Source: Oscillospiraceae bacterium (lineage in GTDB: Bacteria; Bacillota; Clostridia; Oscillospirales; Acutalibacteraceae). Taken from it: a stretch of DNA of 64,000 nucleotides. Position 1 is the first letter of the stretch; the number at the start of each line of letters is the position of its first letter. The stretch spans positions 1 through 64,000 of the forward strand of contig SVOA01000004.1 of NCBI GenBank assembly GCA_015066635.1. The letters run 5' to 3'. Below are positions 35,564 through 44,963 of this stretch, piece by piece. The position numbers and the translations under genes were made by a program. The notes beneath the pieces were generated by a model. The model saw only the letters and a program-made list of their open reading frames with translations, was not told where the DNA came from and did no database searches.

Positions 35564-36169
35564 TCAGAAAACTTCTTTGTCTGCACGTTTGAATACCGTG
35601 GGGTGTGAGGCATTAATTCTGCCGTAGCACGGGCAGTCGGGGGAGTGGTCGTTTATAATTCCCGCCGCCTGCAGGTGCGAGTAAATATTTATACTGCCGA
35701 CATACTTGAAACCGCGCTTTTTCATATCGCGGCTGACCTTGTCCGACAGTCCGTTGCTGACGGGAACCCTGCCGTTTGCGTGCGAGGGATAAATCACGGT
35801 TTTACCGTCGGTAAACGACCAGATATAACTGTCAAAGCTGCCGAATTCGTCAATGATTTCAAGGAATCGTTTTGCATTGTTGATTATCGCGTTTACCTTG
35901 CGGGGGGCTTTTATCATATTTTCCGTGCCAATAATTCTCTCAACATCCGCTTGCGTGTATTCTGCAATTTTGCGGAAGTCAAAGCCGTCAAAGCAGGCGC
36001 GAAATATTTCGCGCTTTTTGAGCATAAGTTCCCAGCTCAGACCGCATTGCATACACTCAAGAAAGAGATGCTCAAACTGCCCGAGGTCATCGTGAACGGG
36101 AACGCCCCATTCGGTATCGTGATAGTGTCGGTCAATTTCGGAGGCGTTTCTCCAGTCGCAGTAACTCAT
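35564..36169 (-). CDS. tag: DNA-3-methyladenine glycosylase I
   Basis: 201 aa; YHDTEWGVPVHDDLGQFEHLFLECMQCGLSWELMLKKRE, C-terminal GIINDHSPDCPCY. Confidence 0.95.
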   Translation of the reverse strand: MSYCDWRNASEIDRHYHDTEWGVPVHDDLGQFEHLFLECMQCGLSWELMLKKREIFRACFDGFDFRKIAEYTQADVERIIGTENMIKAPRKVNAIINNAKRFLEIIDEFGSFDSYIWSFTDGKTVIYPSHANGRVPVSNGLSDKVSRDMKKRGFKYVGSINIYSHLQAAGIINDHSPDCPCYGRINASHPTVFKRADKEVF

Positions 36170-36180
36170 AAAAACCTCTG

Positions 36181-37296
36181 TCAGATTTTTGAAATTATTT
36201 CAAGCGCAAGGGGATAAAGCGAAGGGAATTTGTCGCGCTTTTTGAATTTGCTTTTAACTTTCTCTTTGGATTCCTGAATTATATGTGAAACCTTACCCTG
36301 ATTCTGTTCCTCGTCGGTTTCCTTTGACGTTTCGTCAGCCATACGGGCTATGCGCAGGTCATTTGCGTATCTTATCGCTCTGAGAAATTGCTTTTTGGTG
36401 TAAATTCTGACTCTTTCGACCTCAAGCGCCGCGGCAAGAGCTTCAAGCTGAGCACACGCCTGATAGCCGAATTCGTCAAGCATTGATTTGTACTCCTTCT
36501 TTGAGAAGTAGTAGTTCATACCGTTTAAATATCCAAACGCCTTCTTTGCGTCGAAGTAGCCCATATTCATCCGTTTTTCGTTCATTACGGGGTCAAAGTC
36601 AAACGCCTCTCCGAGGTCTTTGGGGTCATAAGGTCTGATATATACTATGTCGGAGCAGGACCAGTCCTCCTTATGACCGATACCTTTTCTCGACGAAATA
36701 TCAATAACTATAAGGCGGTTGATACCCTTTTTGCGAAGCATACCCAGGGGAGCGTTATCATAAACGCCGCCGTCAAGATACTGGCTGTCATCGGGTCCCT
36801 GATTGTTTAGTCCGGGAAATCTTGCAGACGCCATAAGGTAGTCGATAAGAGTACCGTCGGGCATTTCCTCTATAAAGAGCTCGACGGGCTTTAAACCGCT
36901 GAGCTGAAACGTAACAATTCCGAGTGAAATCTTACTTGCCCTGACAAGTCCCTCGTTAATGCTTTTTATAACAAGCTCCTTTGCAGGGGTTATGTCAACG
37001 CCGCCGTTTTTGATAACCTCATGAAATATCTGCGGGAAATTGCTCAGACTGAAAAGACTCTCGCTTGATTTGAGTTCCTCGGGCAGGTTAACGCCGTTTT
37101 CGAGCTTTGCGTTGCTCCAGAAACGGTGCGCCGTGTCAAAATCTCCCTGAGCGATGAGGGCGCCGTTAATAGCGCCTATTGACGTGCCTGCAATAGCTTC
37201 AAATTCAACGCCGATTTCAAGCATAGCCTTCCAGGCGCCTATCTGATACGCGCCCTTTGAACCTCCGCCTGCAAGAATAAGCCCGTACGGTCTCAT
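36181..37296 (-). CDS. Patatin-like phospholipase family protein
   Basis: 371 aa; GLILAGGGSKGAYQIGAWKAM, GTSIGAINGAL, DGGVYDNAPLGML. Confidence 0.93.
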   Translation of the reverse strand: MRPYGLILAGGGSKGAYQIGAWKAMLEIGVEFEAIAGTSIGAINGALIAQGDFDTAHRFWSNAKLENGVNLPEELKSSESLFSLSNFPQIFHEVIKNGGVDITPAKELVIKSINEGLVRASKISLGIVTFQLSGLKPVELFIEEMPDGTLIDYLMASARFPGLNNQGPDDSQYLDGGVYDNAPLGMLRKKGINRLIVIDISSRKGIGHKEDWSCSDIVYIRPYDPKDLGEAFDFDPVMNEKRMNMGYFDAKKAFGYLNGMNYYFSKKEYKSMLDEFGYQACAQLEALAAALEVERVRIYTKKQFLRAIRYANDLRIARMADETSKETDEEQNQGKVSHIIQESKEKVKSKFKKRDKFPSLYPLALEIISKI

Positions 37297-37428
37297 ATAA
37301 TCACTCCTTAAACAAAATATTCTATACTGATTTTATCACAATAAATAAGCCGTTTCAATAATCTATTATTGAATTTTAACTGTATTTAGATTATAATTAT
37401 ATAAATACTGTTGTTTCAGGGGTGTACT

Positions 37429-38766
37429 ATGGAAACTGTATTGATTAAATGTCCCTGCGGGGATATAAAAGGACTTGATATGGGAGAATACTGCGAATTT
37501 CGCGGCGTAAAATACGCTTCGGCAGGGCGCTGGGAATATCCCGTGCAGATTACAAACTGGGACGGCGAATTTGATGCAACATACCACAAGGACTGCTCGT
37601 ATCAGCGCAGAAGCTTTGAACCCGACGAAGTATGCAACGCATTTTATCATAACGAATTCAGGCGCGGACTGAGCTTTACTTACAGCGAGGACTGCTTCTA
37701 TCTCGGAATTCAGACTCCCAAAAACGTCCGAAACGCTCCCGTTATCGTTTACATACACGGCGGCAGTTTTACGGGCGGCAGTTATAACGAATCACATATT
37801 GACGGCAAGGTGCTTGCCAAAAACGGAGTAATCTTTGTCGCCATGAATTACAGACTTGGGCCGTACGGCTTTTGCTCTCATCCCGACCTTACCGATGAAA
37901 ACGGCGTTTGCGGAAACTACGGACTTTATGACCAGTTTACCGCGATAAAATGGGTTAAGGACAATATTGCCGCTTTCGGCGGAGACCCCGACAGAATTAC
38001 CGTTATGGGACAGAGCGCAGGGGCTATGAGCGTGGACATTCAGCTCTCAAACGAAATGTGCAAAGACTGGTTTGCAGGCGCATTCCTTATGAGCGGAGCC
38101 GCGATGCAGAGGAAACTGCTCAAGCCCTATACTCCCGAAAAAACGAGAAAATTCTGGGATCTTATTGTTTCCAAGGCGGGCTGTACCTCGATGGAGGAAT
38201 TAAAGCAGACAGACCCCAAGACCCTTTACTACGCATGGTTTGATGCTTGCAAGGAAACAAAATTCAGTATGCCGTACACCTTCCCCGTATATGACGGCAA
38301 GCTTCTTAAGAAGGAAAACTTCGTGATGGATAAGCTGCCCGACATACCGTATATTATAGGCATGACCACAAACGATATGATACCCGCGGCTCTGAGAATC
38401 ACAAACAAGAGCTGGGCTAAAAATGTTACTTTGCACAACAAAAACAGCTGTTATCTTTATGACTTTGACAGACCGCTTCCCGGAGATGACAAGGGAACAT
38501 GGCACTGTTCGGATATGCTTTATGTTTTTTCAACCCTCGACATAAGCTGGCGTCCGTTTAAGGAAATCGACTATAAGATTTCGGACATGATGTCGGATAT
38601 GCTGACGGCCTTTGCAAAAACGGGCGACCCGAACTGCGCGTCAATGCCGTATTGGGAGAGCGGTTATAAGAGAGTAATGCATTTCGCCTACGATACGGGT
38701 ATGATGAACTGGGACACAAAGAAGCTGTTTTACAATACAGTTGCAGGAAAAGGGACTTCGATATAA
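37429..38766 (+). CDS. Type B carboxylesterase family protein
   Basis: ATG at 37429 preferred over the TTG at 37411. VIVYIHGGSFTGGSYNESHIDG, GGDPDRITVMGQSAGAMSV. Confidence 0.92.
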   Translation: METVLIKCPCGDIKGLDMGEYCEFRGVKYASAGRWEYPVQITNWDGEFDATYHKDCSYQRRSFEPDEVCNAFYHNEFRRGLSFTYSEDCFYLGIQTPKNVRNAPVIVYIHGGSFTGGSYNESHIDGKVLAKNGVIFVAMNYRLGPYGFCSHPDLTDENGVCGNYGLYDQFTAIKWVKDNIAAFGGDPDRITVMGQSAGAMSVDIQLSNEMCKDWFAGAFLMSGAAMQRKLLKPYTPEKTRKFWDLIVSKAGCTSMEELKQTDPKTLYYAWFDACKETKFSMPYTFPVYDGKLLKKENFVMDKLPDIPYIIGMTTNDMIPAALRITNKSWAKNVTLHNKNSCYLYDFDRPLPGDDKGTWHCSDMLYVFSTLDISWRPFKEIDYKISDMMSDMLTAFAKTGDPNCASMPYWESGYKRVMHFAYDTGMMNWDTKKLFYNTVAGKGTSI

Positions 38767-41057
38767 TGCAGAAATACAACCACGCTTTTACACTCTCAGA
38801 ACAAGCAGAGAGTTACAGAATATATAACTGCGCCGATAAGGAGATAAGACTTGATTTTATCGGCGGTAATGTTATGCGCTTTGCTCTGTATAATTCCGAT
38901 AAAAAGGACTCGATTCTGCCGACGTTTCTAATTGACCCCGAGAATAAATTTATGCTCTGCGGCAGGGACAGGCTGTCAGCCGAGGGTTTTGAAAAAGGGA
39001 CCTTTACCGCCGAGAAAAAAGACGGCAAAGAGGTATTTACGCTCGCAGACGGAATTTCGGCAGAGCTTAACACCGAAAACTTCCTTATGAAATACTATAA
39101 GGACGGAAAGCTTCTTTTTTCGGACCGTGCGCCTCTTGCGTATAACCTCGGCGGAGAATTCGGGGACGGACAGTATCACTATGTTTCGAGAGAGAACGGG
39201 GAAAAAATCTTCGGACTCGGCGACAAGGGCGGTGCGCTCAACAAATACGGCAGGTCGTTTAAAATCGAGGCAACCGACTGTATGGGCTTTGACGCCTCAT
39301 CCTCTGACCCGCTTTATAAACACGTCCCGTTCTATATTTGCAGTAATTCTGTCGGCACTTACGGAATTCTCTATGACACGAGCGACAGCTCGTATTTTGA
39401 TTTCGGCAGAGAGATAAACAACTACTATGAGCCGTACAAGTATTTTAAAACTGAGGATGACACTCTCGTTTACTATGTGATTTTCGGCTCTGTTCTGGAT
39501 ATAGTAAAGAATATCTCCGTGCTTTGCGGCAGACAGGCGTTTCCCCCGAAGTGGAGCTTTGACTACTGTGCAAGCACTATGGCATATACCGACGCAGAGC
39601 GCTCCGAGGAGCTTATGAACGGATTTCTCGGCAAGGTTAAAAGCACGGGCCTCAGCTGTAAAGGTTTTTACCTTTCCTCAGGCTATACCTCAATAGGCGC
39701 ACAGCGTTATGTTTTTAACTGGAACAGGGAAAAATTCCCCGACCCTGCGCGGTTTGTAAAGAATTTCAAAGAGAAGGGGATAGAGATAATTCCCAATATC
39801 AAACCTGCTTTTCTGACCTCGCATCCTATGTACGGCGAGCTTGAAAAAAGAGGACTTTTTGTAAAGAACGCCGACGGCACTCCGTTTATTACTCAGTTCT
39901 GGGACGGGTACGGAAGCTATCTCGACTTTACAAACAGAGAGGCATTTGACTTCTGGGCAGAGCAGGTTAAGGACAAGCTGCTCGCTTACGGAATGTCGGC
40001 TACATGGAACGACAATAATGAATTTGATATTAAAGACAATTCGGCTGTATGCTCGGGATTCGGAAAGGGCAGAGTGCAGGCGTCGAGGATAAGAAACACT
40101 CTTACCTATCTTATGAACGCTTCATCATATACTGCGCAGACCGAAAACGAGCCCGAAAAACGTCCTTTCCTCTCGTCAAGGTGCAGTAATATGGCTGTGC
40201 GCCGTCTGGCACAGACCTGGTCGGGAGATAACAGAACGGAATTCCGCGACCTCCGTTACTGCAACTATATAGGACTTAATCTCTCGCTGTCGGGCTTTGA
40301 ATTCTATGGGCACGACCTTGGAGGCTTTACGGGGGATATGCCCTCAAGAGAGCTTCTTTTGAGATGGCTTCAGCTCGGAGTATTTCAACCGAGGTTTACC
40401 ATACATTCATGGAATAAGGACGGCTCCGCAACTATGCCGTGGAGCTATGAGGATATACTTCCGTATGTCCGTGAAATATTTGACCAGCGCAGAGAGTTTA
40501 TGCCGTATATGTATAACTGCGCGTATCTTTCGGCGAAATACGGCATGCCGATAAATGCTCCCGTATTCCTGTATTATCCCGATGATAAGAGCGTTGACTG
40601 TGAAAGTGACTCGTTTATGTTCGGCAGAGATATACTCGTTACTCCCGTACTTGACGAGGGCGCGCAGGAGGTTAGTGTTTATCTTCCTCAGGACGACAGC
40701 TGGTATGTTGACGGCGCACTTCTTGACGGCGGTCGGAGCGTTAAATACAGCCTGTCCGCTTACGGCAGAATGAAATACGCCGTGCGTGCGGGAAGCGTTA
40801 TTCCGACGGATGCCGACGCAGAGACGGTCTTTACCGTTTATCCCGTTGCAGACGGCAGCTTTGTATCGGACTTTTTTGACGACGACGGCGTAAGCTATAA
40901 GTATCTTGACAATGAGTGCGTTAAGCTTCGTTTTGAAGTTGAGTGCGATGAAAACAGCGTTACGGTATGCTTTAAGAATCTCGGCAAAATTAAAATGCTG
41001 CCGAAGATAAAACTTGTTTCCTCCGATTTGAGAAAGCTTACGGTTAAGGAGATTTAA
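38766..41057 (+). CDS. Glycoside hydrolase family 31 (alpha-glucosidase/xylosidase-like)
   Basis: 763 aa; ATWNDNNEFDIKDN, FLSSRCSNMAVRRLAQTWSGDNRTEF, GHDLGGFTGD; overlaps the esterase stop (TAATG). Confidence 0.95.
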   Translation: MQKYNHAFTLSEQAESYRIYNCADKEIRLDFIGGNVMRFALYNSDKKDSILPTFLIDPENKFMLCGRDRLSAEGFEKGTFTAEKKDGKEVFTLADGISAELNTENFLMKYYKDGKLLFSDRAPLAYNLGGEFGDGQYHYVSRENGEKIFGLGDKGGALNKYGRSFKIEATDCMGFDASSSDPLYKHVPFYICSNSVGTYGILYDTSDSSYFDFGREINNYYEPYKYFKTEDDTLVYYVIFGSVLDIVKNISVLCGRQAFPPKWSFDYCASTMAYTDAERSEELMNGFLGKVKSTGLSCKGFYLSSGYTSIGAQRYVFNWNREKFPDPARFVKNFKEKGIEIIPNIKPAFLTSHPMYGELEKRGLFVKNADGTPFITQFWDGYGSYLDFTNREAFDFWAEQVKDKLLAYGMSATWNDNNEFDIKDNSAVCSGFGKGRVQASRIRNTLTYLMNASSYTAQTENEPEKRPFLSSRCSNMAVRRLAQTWSGDNRTEFRDLRYCNYIGLNLSLSGFEFYGHDLGGFTGDMPSRELLLRWLQLGVFQPRFTIHSWNKDGSATMPWSYEDILPYVREIFDQRREFMPYMYNCAYLSAKYGMPINAPVFLYYPDDKSVDCESDSFMFGRDILVTPVLDEGAQEVSVYLPQDDSWYVDGALLDGGRSVKYSLSAYGRMKYAVRAGSVIPTDADAETVFTVYPVADGSFVSDFFDDDGVSYKYLDNECVKLRFEVECDENSVTVCFKNLGKIKMLPKIKLVSSDLRKLTVKEI

Positions 41058-41572
41058 CCCGTAAAGGCGCAGGAAAAGGATATGATTTCGCTGTTGCAGA
41101 TAAGCGCGTAACCGTATTTATCCTCCGAAAAGAATTCGGAGCACGCGCAAAACGATATTTTCCCGTTTCCGATTTTATCGCGAAGGAGGATTTCCTCATC
41201 TTCGGGACTTCGGGTTCTGAGTACGCTGCAAAGGTTAACTGCAAGGCGCAGTATTTCTTCATTTTCGCTCTGCGTGAGTTCGTTCCCGTTTTTAATAATG
41301 GTTAATCTTGCCTTGCGGATGTTGAACTGTTCGTCTTCCGTAAGACTTACGAGCACGGGACGGCTTTGCGACAATTCGGTGTAAAAATCGTATTCCCCGT
41401 CCTTTTCGTAAAAGTCGGAAAAGATGAGAACTTCTTTTCCTGCAAGCTTGTTAAAACGTCTGCAGAATTCGTAACAGTCCGCGTCCTTCTGCACGCTGCA
41501 AGAGGAAAACTGTATTATAACGGTAATGACGGACAGTATTTTCAAAACGGTACATGATTGTTTTAAAAACAT
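41054..41572 (-). CDS. Putative lipoprotein, unknown function
   Basis: 172 aa; hydrophobic N-terminus VLKILSVITVIIQFSSCSVQ; convergent with the GH31 gene, 4-nt overlap. Confidence 0.65.
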   Translation of the reverse strand: MFLKQSCTVLKILSVITVIIQFSSCSVQKDADCYEFCRRFNKLAGKEVLIFSDFYEKDGEYDFYTELSQSRPVLVSLTEDEQFNIRKARLTIIKNGNELTQSENEEILRLAVNLCSVLRTRSPEDEEILLRDKIGNGKISFCACSEFFSEDKYGYALICNSEIISFSCAFTG

Positions 41573-41646
41573 AAAATCTCCAAAAAATTCATTTATTGTT
41601 CACACAATTTGTTTTAATTCTGTGTAAAATTAAACTGTTATAAATT

Positions 41647-43275
41647 ATGAGTGAATTTCTGCGAATATTCAAAAAAGAGAGTGGTGGTTCTTTGTTTAAG
41701 AATTTCAAAAAAATGTCAAAGGGCAAAAAGGCAGGCATTATACTTGCACTTGTTGCGGTTATAGGGTTGCTGGGTTATGTTGTCTATAACAACTTTAAAA
41801 AAGCGCCTCTTAATCAGTATAATGTTACCGAGGTAAAGAAGGGCGACATACAGACTACCTACGAAACAAAGGGTACCGTAATGTCAAACAGTACGCTTAC
41901 CTATACCGCATTAAACGGAGTCAAGGTATTAAGCGTTGATGTTGCCGTGGGCGACAGCGTTAAAAAAGGCGATGTGCTCGCAACCTTTGACGTTTCTCCG
42001 CTCACTTCGACACTCGCAGGTTACAGAAAAGCATATACAAAGGCTCAGTCGGCTTACAACGAATCTGCATCCTCAATTAAAAAGGCGCAGAGCGAAATAA
42101 GCTCGGCAAAGTCGCAGATAGCTGCTCTTGACGGCGAAATCGCCGCACTTGAGAAGGAAATTGAAGCGGCAGAGGCAAACGCTTCACAGCCCGCCGCACC
42201 TGCGGACGCTCAGTACTCGCAGGAGCAGATAGCGGGTATAGCTCAGTCGCTTCAGAACGGCGGAATGAGCGAAGAGGAAATTGCGGGTATTATTTCCTCG
42301 CTTCAGTCACAGACGGGGAATATAACCCGTGAAGATATAGAAAAAGCCATTTCCGATTCAGCCGCAACAAAGCGGATTCAGTTAACGCAGAAGCAGTCAC
42401 AGAAGCAGCTGCTTGAAACTCAGATTACCCTTTACGGCGCACAGACCGACGATACGGCGCTGAGCATTTACAAGTCGGTAATGGAGCAGAAAAAAGCCGA
42501 CTATGACAACTATCTTGATTTATACAACAGGATGTCCGACGGCTGGGTAGCCGAGGCGGACGGCATTATTACAGAGATAAACCTTACCGCAGGCGAGGTC
42601 TTTAACCCCGAACAGTCAAGCTCGACCACCACGGACCTGTCTTCGATAATGGGATACGTTTCGGGTAATGCCGATATGACAAAGATACTCTCAGACATAA
42701 TGGGCTCGGTTTCGGGTTCCAATTCGGGCAGCGGTAAGGGAATTGTACTTGAAAACTCCGACGAGTTCATAGCGGAATTCTCTGTCGGTAAGTACGATAT
42801 TCTCAGCATTAAGGTAGGACAGAAGGTTACGGTAAGCTCGCTCGGCAGCACATATGACGGAGAGGTTATATATGTCAGCGCAACGGCTTCGGAATCAGAT
42901 TCCTTCGACATCAGTACGCTTGCCTCGACCTTTACGGGAAACAGCGCAAGCTCGTCAAACGGCGCGCTTGTCAGGGTAAAAATATTAAATCCCGATGAAA
43001 AAATCATTATCGGTTTTGATGTTGATATAAAAATTGATACTACCAGAATCGAGGATGTTCTGGTGCTTCCCATTGACGCTGTAGTTACGGATGACGGTCT
43101 TAACTATGTCTATACCGTTGATGAGGAAAACAAAGTTCATAAGACCGAGGTTACCGTCGGCTCTTATTCCGACAACGACTATGAACTTATTTCGGGGGTC
43201 GATGAGGGCGGTATCGTCGTCGATAACCCCAAGAATACAATCAAAGAGGATGAAGAAATCGCGGTTAAAGAATAA
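41647..43275 (+). CDS. HlyD/MacA-type periplasmic adaptor-like subunit (membrane fusion protein)
   Basis: 542 aa; TM GIILALVAVIGLLGYVVYN, lipoyl half-motifs VLSVDVAVGDSVKKGDVLATFD and ADGIITEINLTAGEVF, coiled-coil insert. Confidence 0.9.
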   Translation: MSEFLRIFKKESGGSLFKNFKKMSKGKKAGIILALVAVIGLLGYVVYNNFKKAPLNQYNVTEVKKGDIQTTYETKGTVMSNSTLTYTALNGVKVLSVDVAVGDSVKKGDVLATFDVSPLTSTLAGYRKAYTKAQSAYNESASSIKKAQSEISSAKSQIAALDGEIAALEKEIEAAEANASQPAAPADAQYSQEQIAGIAQSLQNGGMSEEEIAGIISSLQSQTGNITREDIEKAISDSAATKRIQLTQKQSQKQLLETQITLYGAQTDDTALSIYKSVMEQKKADYDNYLDLYNRMSDGWVAEADGIITEINLTAGEVFNPEQSSSTTTDLSSIMGYVSGNADMTKILSDIMGSVSGSNSGSGKGIVLENSDEFIAEFSVGKYDILSIKVGQKVTVSSLGSTYDGEVIYVSATASESDSFDISTLASTFTGNSASSSNGALVRVKILNPDEKIIIGFDVDIKIDTTRIEDVLVLPIDAVVTDDGLNYVYTVDEENKVHKTEVTVGSYSDNDYELISGVDEGGIVVDNPKNTIKEDEEIAVKE

Positions 43276-43291
43276 TCGGGGAGTTTTGTAA

Positions 43292-44533
43292 TTGAACGTC
43301 AAAGAAAACATCAGAATAGCAATATACAGTATTCAGACGAACCTGATGAGGTCGTTGCTGACTATGCTCGGTATTATTATCGGCGTTGCGAGCGTTATTT
43401 CAATTATAACCGTAGGCAACGGCGGCAGGGACTATATTGTCGGTATGATACGGGAAATGGGCAGCAATGCAATTCAGATAGGAGTTGACGCAACTGTTGC
43501 CTCAAACTCCGACTATATTACCGATAAGGATATAGAGGCAATTAAGGCGCTGGACAGCGTCCAGTATGTTTCGCCCGCCGTAATGGGAATGGGCTCTATG
43601 TCAACCGACAGCGAGGTCGGTATAGGAATTCTTATGGGCGGCAACGAGTATATGCGTTACGTTACAAGCGGCGACTGTGTTTACGGCAGATACTTTACCG
43701 CCGCAGAGGCCGACGCGGGCAGAGCAGTATGCGTAATAGACACTTCGGCGGCGCTTCAGTTTTTCGGCAAAAAGAACTGCGTCGGAGAGTATATAAACTT
43801 TACCCTTGACGGCATAACCTCGAGTATAAAGATTATCGGCGTTACGGATATGGCAAGCTCTTTCGGAGGAGATTCCGAGCAGATGGCAGAGCAGATGAAG
43901 GCCATGGGAGGCTCTGCCATATCGGGAGGTATGATACTTGTTCCGCTTAAATACGCTACGGCGGCTATAGGCATGAGCGACCGCTACGACACGGTTTATA
44001 TCATAGCAAAGAACGAGTCGGAGCTTGAAGAGGCGGGAAACGCCGCGCTCAACAGAATCAGGGCGAGACATAACAACTATGACCGCGACTGTTATATGCT
44101 GACGAATATGGCGACCTACATTGACCTGCTTGACACGGTTATAAACATATTTACGATATTTATAGCCGCGGTAAGCGCCATATCTCTTATTGTCGGAGGT
44201 ATAGGCGTTATGAATATAATGCTTGTTTCCATTACCGAGAGGACGCGGGAAATAGGAATCAGAAAGGCTCTCGGAGCCAAGACCTCAAATATTCTTTTCC
44301 AGTTCCTGACGGAGTCGGTTATACTGTGTATCATAGGCGGTACGATAGGACTGCTGCTGGGCGTATCGGGCGCGGCTCTTGTGTCCTCGATTATGAAAAT
44401 ACCGCTTCAGGTCAAGCTCTCGACGGTAGTTCTGGCGATAGGATTCTCCTCATTTATAGGAATAATTTTCGGAGTTTACCCTGCGCGCAGAGCGGCAAAG
44501 ATGCCGCCTATCGAGGCGCTTCGCAGAGATTAA
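43292..44533 (+). CDS. MacB-like ABC transporter permease (FtsX domain)
   Basis: 413 aa, TTG start; SLLTMLGIIIGVASVISIITVGNGG, GGIGVMNIMLVSITERTREIGIRKALGAK, FGVYPARRAAKMPPIEALRRD. No ATPase domain. Confidence 0.93.
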   Translation: MNVKENIRIAIYSIQTNLMRSLLTMLGIIIGVASVISIITVGNGGRDYIVGMIREMGSNAIQIGVDATVASNSDYITDKDIEAIKALDSVQYVSPAVMGMGSMSTDSEVGIGILMGGNEYMRYVTSGDCVYGRYFTAAEADAGRAVCVIDTSAALQFFGKKNCVGEYINFTLDGITSSIKIIGVTDMASSFGGDSEQMAEQMKAMGGSAISGGMILVPLKYATAAIGMSDRYDTVYIIAKNESELEEAGNAALNRIRARHNNYDRDCYMLTNMATYIDLLDTVINIFTIFIAAVSAISLIVGGIGVMNIMLVSITERTREIGIRKALGAKTSNILFQFLTESVILCIIGGTIGLLLGVSGAALVSSIMKIPLQVKLSTVVLAIGFSSFIGIIFGVYPARRAAKMPPIEALRRD

Positions 44534-44539
44534 GAATTA

Positions 44540-44573
44540 ACGGGCAGTTTAAGTTTCGGATTAAACTGCCCGT
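44540..44573 (+). terminator. Intrinsic terminator after the permease gene
   Basis: ACGGGCAGTTTAA-GTTTCGGA-TTAAACTGCCCGT then TCTTTTTAT. Confidence 0.9.
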
Positions 44574-44905
44574 TCTTTTTATATGAATCGGAGATATGCA
44601 AAAAAACTTGCAAACAGAGTTAAAAAATGACTTAAAGTCTTGCATAGTTAAAAACGGAATATTCGGACGCTTAATGTTCAAAACTTAGGTGAAACTGTCA
44701 AAAAAACCCTTGAAAATACGACTTTTTAGCATTTTGAACAGAGTTTTGAACAAAAATGATGAATAAAATATTTTTGCCATTTTTTGGGAAATATGTATTT
44801 TTTAGCCCTGCTTCGACAAAAATATTCAAAAAATTATGAATTTTTACACCGTTCAACTTTCAAATTTTTGCAGGCGGTAAATTTATGAATTTTTATCAAA
44901 CCGTC

Positions 44906-44934
44906 TTGATAGATATTTTTATAAGTAGTATAAT
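44906..44934 (+). promoter_or_regulatory. Sigma-A-type promoter of the cohesin-like/SLH gene
   Basis: TTGATA (44906-44911), 17-nt spacer, TATAAT (44929-44934). Confidence 0.7.
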
Positions 44935-44963
44935 TGAATCATAAATTACACGGGAGGACTAAT

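Noticed and set aside
35112-35627. 171-aa ORF containing FGALEGIRTPDLLVRSQTLYPAELPAL
   Set aside because: It is the antisense translation of tRNA-Arg and its flanking repeats, a well-known type of spurious protein annotation.
44574-44963. Known riboswitch upstream of the cohesin-like/SLH gene
   Set aside because: No match by eye to c-di-GMP, SAM, TPP or other common consensus sequences; only AT-rich sequence with short repeats.
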